Shown here in pieces: positions 1 through 8,755 of a DNA stretch of 42,926 nucleotides (positions within the stretch are counted from its first letter, which is position 1; each line of letters starts with the position of its first letter). Both the position numbers and the translations under genes were made by a program. Source of the stretch: Thalassovita sp. (GTDB lineage: Bacteria; Bacteroidota; Bacteroidia; Cytophagales; Flammeovirgaceae); assembly GCA_002729595.1 (NCBI GenBank), contig PBYL01000479.1, positions 1 through 42,926 on the forward strand, written 5' to 3'. The notes under the pieces are model-generated. The model was not told the DNA's origin. It did no database searches and saw only the letters and a list, made by a program, of their open reading frames with translations.

Positions 1-358
1 AACGTTAAAGTTTTGCGTAATATTTATCTTAAAAACTTACATCTTACAGATTTATTCGCTCCGTTAAGAACCCTTTATTCTTATTTACATTTAGAAACAT
101 ATCATTTAAGCTCTAATAGCTGATTTAGACACCTTCACAGCCTCTGCACGCAACAAACTACCTTTATTTAATTAAAAAAGTTAAAATTTAACTGAGTAAC
201 TTTTTTATCTATCTGTAAATTACTCTTGAAAATTATTTATAATAAACATTATAAATTACCTTAATTTTAACCAAAATCACTGCAAACACAGTTATTATCT
301 TGTGATTCAAAAACATCTATATCGATACAAAGAAAAGCTATAAAAGCAGGAAGAAAGT
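1..358. other. Left-edge intergenic region, no gene seen
   Basis: This AT-rich stretch has frequent stops in all frames, and I recognise no coding or RNA gene in it. It holds one AT-only inverted repeat with 9-bp arms at 235-243 and 248-256, which could arise by chance at this composition. It presumably contains the promoter of the CHAD gene, but I found no TAnnTTTG element. Confidence 0.5.
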
Positions 359-1270
359 ATGAGTGTAAAATTCGAGAATTCTAAAGACGCTAAAACTAAT
401 ATATATGAAATTGCAGATGAGCTTAATCAGGAAATGGTTTACAAGCTCACAGAATATGAAGACAAACACGCCGCTGTACATGAGACCCGAAAAGCAATAA
501 AAAAATTTAGAGCATTAATAAGACTAATAAAGTATGAAGTGGGTCCTATCTGTTACTCTCAAGAAAATATTCACTATAGGGATGTGGGAAGGGAGATGTC
601 GGAACTTAGAGATGCAAGTGCTTTAATTGAAACAGTAGACAAATTAATAGAGTCAGTAGAGGATAAGGAGCTGCTAGAAATATTAGCTCCGGTAAAAAAA
701 GAGTTAGAAGACAAACGAGATGAGATTGCCAAAGCACAAACCAGTCTTTCCAAAATAATCGAGAAAGCAGTAATTGAGTTAAAAGCAGCTCAAAAAAGGA
801 TTTATACTTGGCCAATAGAGTCGGAAAAGTTTCAAGATTGGGCATTTGGATTAGCCAAAACATACAAAAATGGAATAGAAACCATGCAACTAGCTTTTGA
901 AACTCAAAATGCTCACAACTTTCATGAATGGCGAAAGCAGGTTAAATATCTGTGGAATCAACTTTTGTTTTTAGAAGACACATGGCCTGTAATGCAAGCA
1001 GGAATCACTGCAGAGTTATCTAACCTTTCTAGTATATTAGGTGATGAGCACGATCTAAATGTGCTTAAAGAAGCTTTTGAAAATGGTTATATTAACATGG
1101 AGATACCTGTACTCTTAGACAAGTTTATAGACGATAAAACAAAGCAATTCAGAGAAGAAGCTACCTACTTAGGGTTAAGAATTTATGCCGAAAGTACCAA
1201 TTCATTTTTTAAGAAAAACAAAGTATACTGGGGTGTCTACAAGGGAATTGAGCCAATTAAAACAGTATAA
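359..1270 (+). CDS. CHAD domain-containing protein
   Basis: The 303-residue product is an all-helical, charged CHAD (conserved histidine alpha-helical domain) protein without signal peptide or membrane segment. The two histidine helices are visible: HETRKAIKKFR at residues 41-51 and FHEWRKQVKYL at 188-198. Also present are a RDAS segment near 84-87 and LGDEHDL near 227-233, all hallmarks of the family. CHAD proteins bind inorganic polyphosphate through basic helices and are cytoplasmic. No CYTH phosphatase domain is fused or adjacent, so this is a stand-alone CHAD. The ATG follows a purine-rich GGAAGAAAG stretch. The gene stands alone, about 160 bp before the histone-like gene. The family assignment is firm; the cellular role is not shown by the sequence. 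Confidence 0.88.
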   Translation: MSVKFENSKDAKTNIYEIADELNQEMVYKLTEYEDKHAAVHETRKAIKKFRALIRLIKYEVGPICYSQENIHYRDVGREMSELRDASALIETVDKLIESVEDKELLEILAPVKKELEDKRDEIAKAQTSLSKIIEKAVIELKAAQKRIYTWPIESEKFQDWAFGLAKTYKNGIETMQLAFETQNAHNFHEWRKQVKYLWNQLLFLEDTWPVMQAGITAELSNLSSILGDEHDLNVLKEAFENGYINMEIPVLLDKFIDDKTKQFREEATYLGLRIYAESTNSFFKKNKVYWGVYKGIEPIKTV

Positions 1271-1431
1271 TTCTTAGATACTTTGCTCCTGAAAGCCTGT
1301 TGTGCAACTTGTTATAGGATTTTTTCTATCTAAAGCCCAGAAAAAGGGCAAAAAACTTCTTTAAAACGATCTAAATCAAAGAATTATTTATTAAGATTGC
1401 CGTCTAATTAAAAATTAAATACAAATTAACC

Positions 1432-1602
1432 ATGGAGAAGTACAAGCAAATTAAAGACATTTTAGAACAAGCTGATACTGATGCGGAGAAGTTTTATAGC
1501 CAAGGCAACAAAGCTGCTGGTACAAGACTTAGAAAAGCAATGTTAGAATTAAAAAACATCGCTCAAGACGTTAGAAAAGAAGTTCTTGAAATGAAAAAAT
1601 AA
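1432..1602 (+). CDS. Histone H1-like small basic protein
   Basis: The short frame encodes 56 residues beginning MEKYKQIKDILEQ and ending KEVLEMKK. It is lysine-rich and wholly helical in character, with a central GNKAAGTRLRKAMLELK segment. This matches the short histone H1-like (Hc1-type) proteins common in Bacteroidota, which are thought to bind DNA and help compact the nucleoid. The ATG is preceded by an AAATTAACC leader. The stop is followed 19 bp later by a strong hairpin terminator, which supports a real monocistronic gene. It has no overlapping competitor. The family is recognised from composition and the KAAGTRLRKAM core. Confidence 0.82.
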   Translation: MEKYKQIKDILEQADTDAEKFYSQGNKAAGTRLRKAMLELKNIAQDVRKEVLEMKK

Positions 1603-1621
1603 GCAATTCATGCTAAAGCAT

Positions 1622-1655
1622 AAAAAAAGCTTACTCGCGAGAGTAAGCTTTTTTT
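1622..1655. terminator. Bidirectional rho-independent terminator
   Basis: A perfect inverted repeat (arms 1622-1636 and 1641-1655, loop GCGA) has an A-run on one side and a T-run on the other. It therefore works in both directions. It lies between the convergent histone-like gene and the histidine kinase, and the kinase stop codon falls within the T-run. Confidence 0.9.
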
Positions 1656-4032
1656 ATTTTAAGTTAGGAACGGTAAGTACAAATTCGGTTCCTTCTCCTT
1701 CTTGTGAGTTCACCTCAATATTGCCTTCTAACTTATCTACTGTTTCTTTTACAATATATAGTCCTAAACCAGAGCCATTGTTCTTTTGAGTAGCTCTGTA
1801 GAACATATCAAAGATTTTATTTAGATGCTGAGAGCTAATGCCAATGCCGTTATCCACAAATCTAATTATTGCTTTTTTCTCTCCCTTAACTACTCTTACC
1901 TTTAAATAAGAATTTTCTCGATAAGTATTAGAATACCTTATGGCATTTGAAATTAGATTATTAAAAACGACTGTTAGCCTTCTTTTATCAGAGTAAAAAT
2001 CAGTATCTCCATTTATTTCTAAGATTCGTTCAACATCATGCTCGATATTCATATAGTTGAAATCTGCGAAAATATCCGAGATTATTTCTTCAAAATTTAT
2101 CAATTCTGAGGCAACACCCATTCTAGAATTTCTAGAATAATCTAGAATATCTTGTATAAAACTATCGAGACGGTGTAAACTTTTCTCCTGCAAGCTCATA
2201 TAATGAGTTTTGAGATTCTCATCTGTCTCGTGTTTAGCAATCTCGATTAAACCAAGTGCAGAAGTGATAGGAGCTCGCAAATCATGTGAAACTGAATACA
2301 CAAAATTATCTAGCTCTACATTAGTCTTCTCTAATTCTATATTGTGTTTTTTGATTTGAGCTTCAGCCTCTTTTTTTAGCGTAACATCTCTTAATAGAGC
2401 AAGAACAAGGCTTTCATCTTCAATCTTAAAAGCTGTTAGACTTATTTCTGCATACTGAATACTTCCCTCATTATTCCCATTTAAAATTGAAATTTCGAAG
2501 GTTTGAGGTTCTCCTTTAGATGCTAGATGTACTTTTTCTTGCAGCAACTTTCTAGACTCATAAGAAGTGTTATTTAGCGCAATAGAGATAATGTTTTTCC
2601 CGATAATTTCTTCTTTGGACTTACCAATAATTTGGGCTGCTTTTAGATTGCAATCTACAACCTGAGAATGCTTTATAATAAATAGACCATCATTAGAAGA
2701 TTCAAAAATAATACGGTAATACTCTTCACTTTTTCTAAGTTCTTTTTCAACTTTTTTCTGAGTTGTTATATCCCTTCCAATCCCTATAACTCCTAAAAAC
2801 TTGTTTCCGAGAAAGAGTGGTGATTTTATCATATCCAGAATAATTAATTTACCATCTGGGTATGTTCCGAATTCTTCAATTCTAATGATGTGTTTTTTGT
2901 CTCTAGCTCGATCATCCATTTTACGGAAGAAATCTGCTGTCGCTTTTGGAAAGAAATCGTAGTCGCTTTTACCTAATAAATCTTCTTCTCTATAACCCAT
3001 AAATTTCTCAAAAGCCTGATTACACAACATAAATTGCCCAGCAGGATCTTTATAGAAAACAAGATCGGGAATGGTATCAATCAAGTAACGGAGTAGTTTT
3101 CTCTCTTTTTGTAGCGTGCTATAAAGTGCCTTATATTTTACTTCACTGGCTTTTATAGATTTTTCGTAATTCAACCTTTCTAGCTCTGCTCCGGCTCTTA
3201 CTGAGAAAATTTGTAATATGCTCTTTACAAAATCGGGGTCTTCAATTCTGTTTTTAAACATTACTACCAATAAGCCTATTGGATTCCCTAAGTTATTATG
3301 CAACGGAACTCCTACATAACCTTCTATTTCTAAAATTCTAAGAATTTCATCTTCAGGGAAAAGATCAGTTGCACCAGACTCAATACAAAAAATATCATTA
3401 CTAATTACATTTTTACATGGAGTGTCATCTGATGTGTACTCAAAATTTTCTCTTAATTCAAGTTGTTTTGCATAAGAAATTGTTTTGATATAGCCTTTCT
3501 TTTTATGAATTTTTTGGCCAATAAAAGTATAATCGCTGCCCAATGATCTTGCTATCTCAATTGTAATTGAGTTAAAAAAATCGATACCTGTTTTAGAAGA
3601 AACACCTTGCTGCAAGTAGCTTATAAGCTCTGTCTTTTTCTGTAGGTTTTTATTTGAAATGATCTTCTCAGTCTCGTCTGTCACAAAGGCTAAAATGCCA
3701 ATATACTTCCCTTCTTCATCTAAAATGGCACTTGTAGTAAATCTGGTATAAACATTTTTGCCATTACTATTTTTAAATACCAAATTTAGCACTTCACTTT
3801 TTTTGTCTTTGCTAATTTCTAAAAGCGATTTTGTATTTATAGCTTCCTCATCTTCCATAAAATGAAATAATGGCTTATTATACATGTATGATGGTTCAGA
3901 ACCTATCATACTTGCCATAAAGCTATTTACAAAAGTAGTAGTATATCGCTCATCGAACTGCCATATTCCGATATTTGCATTTTCCAGTAACAACTGATAC
4001 CTCATATCCTGGTACTGATGATTCATTTGCAT
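1654..4032 (-). CDS. Multi-sensor (PAS-GAF-PAS-PAS) histidine kinase
   Basis: The 792-residue protein is a soluble sensor kinase with no membrane segment. The order is PAS (about 10-125), a GAF-like domain (about 135-290), PAS (about 315-435), PAS (about 440-560), a HisKA dimerisation domain and a HATPase domain. The phosphoacceptor is His583 in SVSHDLRAP. The ATP site shows an N-box at FNNLISNA (690-697), a G1 box at DNGIG (727-731) and a G2 box at GSGLGLY. There is no C-terminal receiver and no response-regulator gene next to it, so it is an orphan kinase whose partner must be elsewhere. The PAS domains presumably sense an intracellular ligand or redox state. The frame shares its 3' terminator with the convergent histone-like gene. 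Confidence 0.93.
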   Translation of the reverse strand: MQMNHQYQDMRYQLLLENANIGIWQFDERYTTTFVNSFMASMIGSEPSYMYNKPLFHFMEDEEAINTKSLLEISKDKKSEVLNLVFKNSNGKNVYTRFTTSAILDEEGKYIGILAFVTDETEKIISNKNLQKKTELISYLQQGVSSKTGIDFFNSITIEIARSLGSDYTFIGQKIHKKKGYIKTISYAKQLELRENFEYTSDDTPCKNVISNDIFCIESGATDLFPEDEILRILEIEGYVGVPLHNNLGNPIGLLVVMFKNRIEDPDFVKSILQIFSVRAGAELERLNYEKSIKASEVKYKALYSTLQKERKLLRYLIDTIPDLVFYKDPAGQFMLCNQAFEKFMGYREEDLLGKSDYDFFPKATADFFRKMDDRARDKKHIIRIEEFGTYPDGKLIILDMIKSPLFLGNKFLGVIGIGRDITTQKKVEKELRKSEEYYRIIFESSNDGLFIIKHSQVVDCNLKAAQIIGKSKEEIIGKNIISIALNNTSYESRKLLQEKVHLASKGEPQTFEISILNGNNEGSIQYAEISLTAFKIEDESLVLALLRDVTLKKEAEAQIKKHNIELEKTNVELDNFVYSVSHDLRAPITSALGLIEIAKHETDENLKTHYMSLQEKSLHRLDSFIQDILDYSRNSRMGVASELINFEEIISDIFADFNYMNIEHDVERILEINGDTDFYSDKRRLTVVFNNLISNAIRYSNTYRENSYLKVRVVKGEKKAIIRFVDNGIGISSQHLNKIFDMFYRATQKNNGSGLGLYIVKETVDKLEGNIEVNSQEGEGTEFVLTVPNLK

Positions 4033-4186
4033 ATTGATTACTTCAGAAATTTGCGTGTATAGAAGTATATAGCGTTAATTAACTTTAAGCCAGCGGAACA
4101 GCCAATAATATAAAAATCTGGTTTACAAGTTTAAAGAATAATGTAAAAAACGATTAAAACTAAAAAAGTTATTCAGAATGAGAAAT

Positions 4187-4219
4187 AAAAAAACCCCGAT
4201 ACTATGAGTACCGGGATTT
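4187..4219 (-). terminator. Hairpin with U-tract, minus orientation
   Basis: Arms 4192-4203 and 4207-4218 form a 12-bp stem with two mismatches and a 3-nt loop. On the minus strand a run of seven T follows it. It lies upstream of the kinase start and no coding frame on the minus strand enters it, so what it terminates is unclear. Confidence 0.45.
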
Positions 4220-4470
4220 GTAGTAATAATTACATCATATGCGAGAATCATGTAATTGGAAAATAATCATGAACATTTTTTAAACAGAATTTCTTCTGAA
4301 AAAGATTCTCTTATTTAGTTAATAAATTACAATAAAACAAAACAAGCGCTGTTTTTCTACATTCTAATAGTTGCCTTTCTCCATATAAGTCAATTCTCAC
4401 TTTTAAAAGTACCATAAAAAATCACCATTATTATCGCCCTCAAAATGGTGTAATCATAACACTTTTTATA

Positions 4471-4480
4471 ACCGTTCGGT
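4471..4480. promoter_or_regulatory. ACCGTTCGGT operator-like palindrome
   Basis: ACCG and CGGT arms are separated by two bases, a shape often bound by TetR-type repressors. It sits about 60 bp upstream of the candidate pirin promoter. No TetR gene is in the window, so the assignment is only suggestive. Confidence 0.25.
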
Positions 4481-4511
4481 AATTTTTACCATTTTATCGT
4501 GTGTTTTGCCA

Positions 4512-4542
4512 TTTATTCAACACAAATCACTCGCTAATTTTG
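4512..4542 (+). promoter_or_regulatory. Candidate Bacteroidota promoter of the pirin operon
   Basis: TAATTTTG at 4535-4542 matches the TAnnTTTG -7 element. TTTA at 4512-4515 sits exactly 19 bases upstream, where TTTG is expected (one mismatch). The predicted 5' leader to the pirin ATG would be about 180 nt. The rest of the 4033-4728 intergenic region shows no coding frame on either strand that I would support. Confidence 0.45.
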
Positions 4543-4728
4543 AAGTATAAATCAATGGATAATTCACAAAGAAAAAGCTGTGTAAGGCTAGATAAATAGT
4601 TGAATTTCCTGTAAATACGGTCGTAAAATGCACATTTACTCATTGTTATTTTACTGATCTTGAGTTTAGGAAATCGCTAAGATGTAATTATTCATGAAGC
4701 ATATTTTAAACATATAAAAAGAACAGTC

Positions 4729-5442
4729 ATGAAAACTATATTGCATAAATCAGAAACAAGAGGTCACGCAAATCACGGATGGTTAGATTCTCACCATACT
4801 TTTAGTTTTGCGAATTACTATGATCCAGAAAGAGTTCACTTTGGTGTGCTTCGCGTATTAAACGACGATATTGTAGATGGTGGAAGAGGTTTTGGTACGC
4901 ACCCACACGATAATATGGAGATTATTTCTATACCTCTTAAAGGTGCTCTAGAACACAAAGATAGCATGGGCAATACCTTTGTTATCAAAAAGAATGATGT
5001 TCAAATAATGAGTGCTGGAACTGGTGTATTTCACTCAGAATACAATAAGAGTGAAGAAGGCAAAGTGAATTTTCTTCAAATTTGGGTGTTTCCTAAAGAA
5101 AAAAATATTAAGCCAAGATACGATCAAATTACAGTAGATCCTGAATTAAGGGTAAACAAATGGCAAACCGTTGTAGCTCCCGATAAAGAAGGTGCTGTAT
5201 GGATCAATCAAGATGCTTATTTTAGTTTAGGTAAAATTGAAGCAGGTAATGCACTTGACTACCAAATACAAAAAGAAGGTAACGGTGTATATGTCTTTGT
5301 TTTGAGCGGAAGTATAGAGGTTGATGGCAATACACTTAGTACTAGAGATGGTTTAGGTATTTGGGATGCTGAGAGTATTAATTTTAAAGCAAGTGAAGAT
5401 ACTGAAGTTTTATTAATGGATGTCCCTATGACAGTAAAATGA
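4729..5442 (+). CDS. Pirin family protein (first of tandem pair)
   Basis: The 237-residue bicupin carries the pirin metal site. His58 and His60 are in the GTHPHDNMEI motif, and His102 and Glu104 are in FHSE, the four positions that bind iron in human pirin. It opens with the typical LHKSETRGHANHGWLDSHHTFSF block, most like the short YhhW-type pirins. Some members of that group have quercetin 2,3-dioxygenase activity and others act as redox-sensitive regulators. It is cytoplasmic, with no signal peptide. Its TGA overlaps the ATG of the next pirin gene (ATGA), so the two are almost certainly translated together. The substrate cannot be read from the sequence. Confidence 0.92.
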   Translation: MKTILHKSETRGHANHGWLDSHHTFSFANYYDPERVHFGVLRVLNDDIVDGGRGFGTHPHDNMEIISIPLKGALEHKDSMGNTFVIKKNDVQIMSAGTGVFHSEYNKSEEGKVNFLQIWVFPKEKNIKPRYDQITVDPELRVNKWQTVVAPDKEGAVWINQDAYFSLGKIEAGNALDYQIQKEGNGVYVFVLSGSIEVDGNTLSTRDGLGIWDAESINFKASEDTEVLLMDVPMTVK

Positions 5443-6317
5443 TGAAAGACAGAAGTGTTAAACAAATATTATATGCCCAAGAAGTTGCAATGGGAGAGAT
5501 GCCAGTAAGGCAGCCTTTCCCTACACAACGGGTAGATCAAATAAATCCTTTTTTATTGTTGCATCACCATAAAACAACAATAGAAGGAGGAAATCACCCA
5601 AGAAATATGGGAGTTTCTCCGCATCCTCACAGAGGATTTTCGCCAGTAACTTTCATCATCGAGGGAGATGTTCATCACAGAGATTCAAGAGGAAATAGCA
5701 GTGTGGTTGGAGCTGGAGGTGTGCAATGGTTAAATGCCGGAATGGGAATTAACCACAGTGAAAGACCTTCTAAAGAACTGGCAGAAAATGGAGGTATGCA
5801 GGAGATCATTCAATTGTGGGTTAATACTCCTCAAATTCATAAAATGGATCAGCCAGTTTATCAGGCTTTTTCTAAAGAAGATTTGCCTATAGTTTCTGGT
5901 GAAGATGGACTCTCTGAAGTAAAAGTTATAACAGGTGAGTTTAATGGTATAAAAGGTCCTATAAAAAGTTTTTCTCCTATGCTTATTTTGTGGGGAGAAG
6001 TAAAAAGTAATGGTAAAGTTCAGATTGATGTGCCATCAGATTATAATGCATCCATCTATTTTATTAAGGGTAAAGCTCATGTGAAAAACTTTGGCGTAAT
6101 TGAAGATTTAAATTTGATGTACTTTGAAAATGATGGTGATCAAATTACGATCTCTGCCAAAGATGAAAATATGCAGTTTTTGTTGATCGCAGGAAAACCA
6201 ATTATTGAACCTGTTGTTTCGCATGGTCCATTTGTAATGAACACTCAAACAGAAATTATGACGGCAATGAGAGATTTCCAATTAGGAAGGATGGGTGTTT
6301 TGATTGAAGAGTTCTAA
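5439..6317 (+). CDS. Pirin family protein (second of tandem pair)
   Basis: The 292-residue pirin has the complete metal site: His62 and His64 in SPHPHRGF, and His106 and Glu108 in NHSE. It keeps the VDQINPFLLLHHH opening and the GAGGVQWLNAGMG signature of the longer pirin subfamily. It therefore belongs to a different branch from its upstream partner and is not a recent duplicate. The start may be the ATG overlapping the previous stop at 5439 or the in-frame ATG at 5442; both are compatible with coupled translation. A terminator follows the stop directly, closing the two-gene operon. Confidence 0.92.
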   Translation: MMKDRSVKQILYAQEVAMGEMPVRQPFPTQRVDQINPFLLLHHHKTTIEGGNHPRNMGVSPHPHRGFSPVTFIIEGDVHHRDSRGNSSVVGAGGVQWLNAGMGINHSERPSKELAENGGMQEIIQLWVNTPQIHKMDQPVYQAFSKEDLPIVSGEDGLSEVKVITGEFNGIKGPIKSFSPMLILWGEVKSNGKVQIDVPSDYNASIYFIKGKAHVKNFGVIEDLNLMYFENDGDQITISAKDENMQFLLIAGKPIIEPVVSHGPFVMNTQTEIMTAMRDFQLGRMGVLIEEF

Positions 6318-6348
6318 AAAAAAAGCCCGGATGATACATCCGGGTTTT
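6318..6348 (+). terminator. Rho-independent terminator of pirin operon
   Basis: CCCGGATG at 6326-6333 pairs with CATCCGGG at 6337-6344 across a 3-nt loop. An A-run lies on the 5' side and TTTT on the 3' side. It starts immediately after the pirin stop codon. The remaining 220 bp to the next gene show nothing recognisable. Confidence 0.88.
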
Positions 6349-6568
6349 CATCAATTATTAAAACTACAACAATCACAATATTTTATACACTTTTTTATAC
6401 GTAACAATAACAAATTATTGTTTCAAAACTGCTGAATATTTTCAAATTTCATGCTAAAAAGGGCTAAAATTTGCCTCAAAACTAGGAATTTTATATTATC
6501 TCAGTGTAGTCTTACTGTTAATTTATTAATTATTGAAAAAATACAATCGACTTCTTATAGATAGCAGC

Positions 6569-7051
6569 TCAAATTCTTATCCTAGATTCACCAAATATAG
6601 AAAAATATGTGTCTGATCTTGGATGTGTATAATCCTCAATCAATACTTTTAACACTTCTGGGCTAAAATAATATTCTCCCTTTTTAATCTTCTTTATCGC
6701 AGTTACCAATTCATTTATATCATTTTCTGCAAGTACAATAGACTGAAATCCAAACTGAAGGTAGTATTTCAAATTTACTAAAGTTTGGCTTTCTGTTATT
6801 AAAATCATTTTTACCCATGGTGAAAATTTTTTTAATACGTCTAAATAACTTGTATACAGCATCTCAGAAAATAATAGCTGATCAATTATAACTATATCTG
6901 GAAATGTAATTTTTATTTGATCTACTAAACTTCTGGTGCAAGTTTCTATTCTAATTATATTGGGATGTTTGTCAGTTTCTATTTTTTCTCTTAGGCCTTC
7001 TAAAATTAATTGTCTTTTGCCTGCAAGAATTATATTTACTTTTCCAGCCAT
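6569..7051 (-). CDS. Degenerate receiver-domain protein lacking an output domain
   Basis: The 160-residue protein follows the NarL/LuxR-type receiver pattern: a beta1 NIILAGKRQLILEGL, Asp57 in DIVIIDQLL at the phosphoacceptor position, and a GEYYFSPEVLKVLIED linker. The chain then stops after about 20 further residues, so the HTH output domain that normally follows is absent. Two receiver hallmarks are missing. The acidic pair after beta1 is replaced by Gly11-Lys12, and the beta5 lysine appears to be Ala108 in SIVLAEND. It is therefore probably not phosphorylated by the normal mechanism. It lies 13 bp downstream of a similar gene. It could be a protein-interaction module or an eroded regulator. 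Confidence 0.7.
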   Translation of the reverse strand: MAGKVNIILAGKRQLILEGLREKIETDKHPNIIRIETCTRSLVDQIKITFPDIVIIDQLLFSEMLYTSYLDVLKKFSPWVKMILITESQTLVNLKYYLQFGFQSIVLAENDINELVTAIKKIKKGEYYFSPEVLKVLIEDYTHPRSDTYFSIFGESRIRI

Positions 7052-7064
7052 AATCGATTATAAT

Positions 7065-7505
7065 TTAATTCAGATTAAATCCTTGAATAAAAAAATCATA
7101 ACTAAATCCAGATTTACTGGACTCAGACGGCTTTCCATAATTAGACATTTTTAAAATTTCATTAATTAATTCTTTGGGCTCATTTTCCCAATAAGCATTG
7201 CTTTCTGCTTTATATCCAGGTAAATTACCTCTTTTCCTATCATTATTTTTATCGATTAAAAGCAGCACTTTAATACCAGACTTTATCATTTTAGGCGTCT
7301 GGTTTTTAAACACATACAGTTCATCAAGCATTTGTTGATCTAGCACTAAAATATCTGCATTAAAAGATTTTAAGCACGTAACCAATTGATCTAAATTATA
7401 TGCTTTACCTACTACAAAATGTTGAGGTTGAGCAGACATTACACACTCAATACTCTGAACTATCAATTTTTTATTCGACGCAAGTATGATTTTAATTGGT
7501 TTCAT
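7065..7505 (-). CDS. Degenerate receiver-like protein
   Basis: The 146-residue protein resembles its downstream neighbour at the N-terminus (KPIKIILASNKKLIVQSIE) and retains Asp56 in ADILVLDQQML. The acidic pair is replaced by Ser10-Asn11, and the beta5 lysine region reads SNAYWENEPKEL without the usual lysine. The C-terminal tail (about 120-146) is polar and has no HTH. Similarity is stronger in the beta1 and beta3 strands than elsewhere, as expected for a diverged receiver fold. It is the first gene of a two-gene unit with the 6569-7051 gene. The regulatory role is inferred from the fold only. Confidence 0.62.
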   Translation of the reverse strand: MKPIKIILASNKKLIVQSIECVMSAQPQHFVVGKAYNLDQLVTCLKSFNADILVLDQQMLDELYVFKNQTPKMIKSGIKVLLLIDKNNDRKRGNLPGYKAESNAYWENEPKELINEILKMSNYGKPSESSKSGFSYDFFIQGFNLN

Positions 7506-7708
7506 AGGACTCTATTGATTACTAAATCAGGATGAATAATAAATTAGATGATAGTTGATAGTTAGTTAGAATTAGATCCTTCTATCTGGTTGAAAGGAGA
7601 GTGTTTGAGTTGTTTAAGTGTCCCGGGAAGTTAGTACTTTTAGATCGAATTGAATATCCCTGTAAACAGGTAATTTGAATTATCTTCTACGCAGCGTAAG
7701 TAAGGATA

Positions 7709-7755
7709 AATATTTAAGAGTTGTAAAAAATAAAAATTACCAACTCTTAAATATT
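7709..7755. repeat. Perfect 15-bp inverted repeat
   Basis: Arms 7709-7723 and 7741-7755 are exact reverse complements separated by a 17-nt A-rich loop. It lies between the end of the lipid kinase gene and the start of the receiver-like pair, both on the minus strand. No T-run follows on the minus strand, so it is not a classic intrinsic terminator. A CCTGT/ACAGG palindrome lies nearby at 7659-7670. Confidence 0.6.
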
Positions 7756-7795
7756 GACGGCACTAAAGAAAAAAATTTTATGGAGAAATGAAAAT

Positions 7796-8737
7796 TTAAC
7801 CCTTCTCGTACTCAATTTTTGCCACTAAATAATCAAGAAAAGATGAGCTAGAAACCGCAGGTACTACTATTCTAAGACTCTTTGGTACTATTTCTATTTT
7901 AACAGAATTCTGTTCTCCGATAATTTCTCCATCTACTTGCACAAGCATCTTTCTGTTTCTCTTCAATTTAATTTTAGCTTCTTTACATTGAATAATTTTA
8001 GCAAATCTGGTCTTATAAAGTGCTCCCGTAAAAAAGGTAAGAATTAACAAAAGCAAAACTTTAAATGATATGGTTTTTAATATACAAAGCTCAAAAAAAC
8101 CATCGTCTAATTTACCAATCGGATTTAAAACTGCCCCTGTACCATACTTGCGAGCATTGGCAAAGGCGATCATATGGCATTTAATTTTTCGCACGCCATT
8201 TTCCGTAGTTAAAATGCATTTCATCCTTTGAGAAAAGCGCCATTCTCTAAAGAAGTTCTTGGCATAACTTAATAAACCTCTGGTTTTATCTTCCTCAAAT
8301 CGCTTGATCACTTTTGCATTAAAACCAACATCACCAATGTGTAAACAGGTGTGTTTACCATCTATAAGGAGTGTATCTATTAGAATTTCTCTACCTTCTA
8401 GAATGAGTTTAAGTGCTTCTTCCTTGTCATTAGGAATTTGAAGTTCTGTAGCCATGCCATTGGCAGAACCAAAAGGAATAATGCCTAATCTAACATTCGT
8501 GTGGAGAATACATCTAGCTACCATTAATAGTGTACCATCACCGCCAATTGCAACAGCAATTTCAGGCTTATCTTCCACTATAATGTTGTGAACATGCTGT
8601 TCATCGTCTTTACCGGTTGTCTTGTAAATTTGATAGTCAAGCTCATTTTCATCAGAAAAAGCTTCTAATCTTGAGAGAAATACATCTTTTTTCTCTCCTC
8701 CCGCAATCGGATTGATTACAAATAGTACTTTTTTCAA
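7796..8737 (-). CDS. Diacylglycerol/lipid kinase family protein (YegS-like)
   Basis: The 313-residue protein begins MKKVLFVINPIAGG, the nucleotide-binding opening of the DAGK catalytic family. It has the signature GGDGT at residues 65-69 and IIPFGSANGMATEL at 86-99, where most relatives have PLGTGNDFA. These enzymes phosphorylate diacylglycerol, sphingoid bases or related lipids with ATP at the inner face of the membrane. Length matches the family. One hydrophobic stretch near residues 225-240 (VLLLLILTFFTGALY) may help membrane contact. It starts 18 bp after the GH5 gene, so the two are probably co-transcribed. The specific lipid substrate is unknown. Confidence 0.88.
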   Translation of the reverse strand: MKKVLFVINPIAGGEKKDVFLSRLEAFSDENELDYQIYKTTGKDDEQHVHNIIVEDKPEIAVAIGGDGTLLMVARCILHTNVRLGIIPFGSANGMATELQIPNDKEEALKLILEGREILIDTLLIDGKHTCLHIGDVGFNAKVIKRFEEDKTRGLLSYAKNFFREWRFSQRMKCILTTENGVRKIKCHMIAFANARKYGTGAVLNPIGKLDDGFFELCILKTISFKVLLLLILTFFTGALYKTRFAKIIQCKEAKIKLKRNRKMLVQVDGEIIGEQNSVKIEIVPKSLRIVVPAVSSSSFLDYLVAKIEYEKG

Positions 8738-8755
8738 TGTCTGTTATTTAAGTCT

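Noticed and set aside
235-256. 9-bp inverted repeat at the left edge
   Set aside because: It consists only of A and T in a very AT-rich region, so chance is a sufficient explanation.
1335-1349. GCCC/GGGC hairpin after the CHAD gene
   Set aside because: Only four base pairs with a long A-rich loop and no T-run; too weak to call a terminator.
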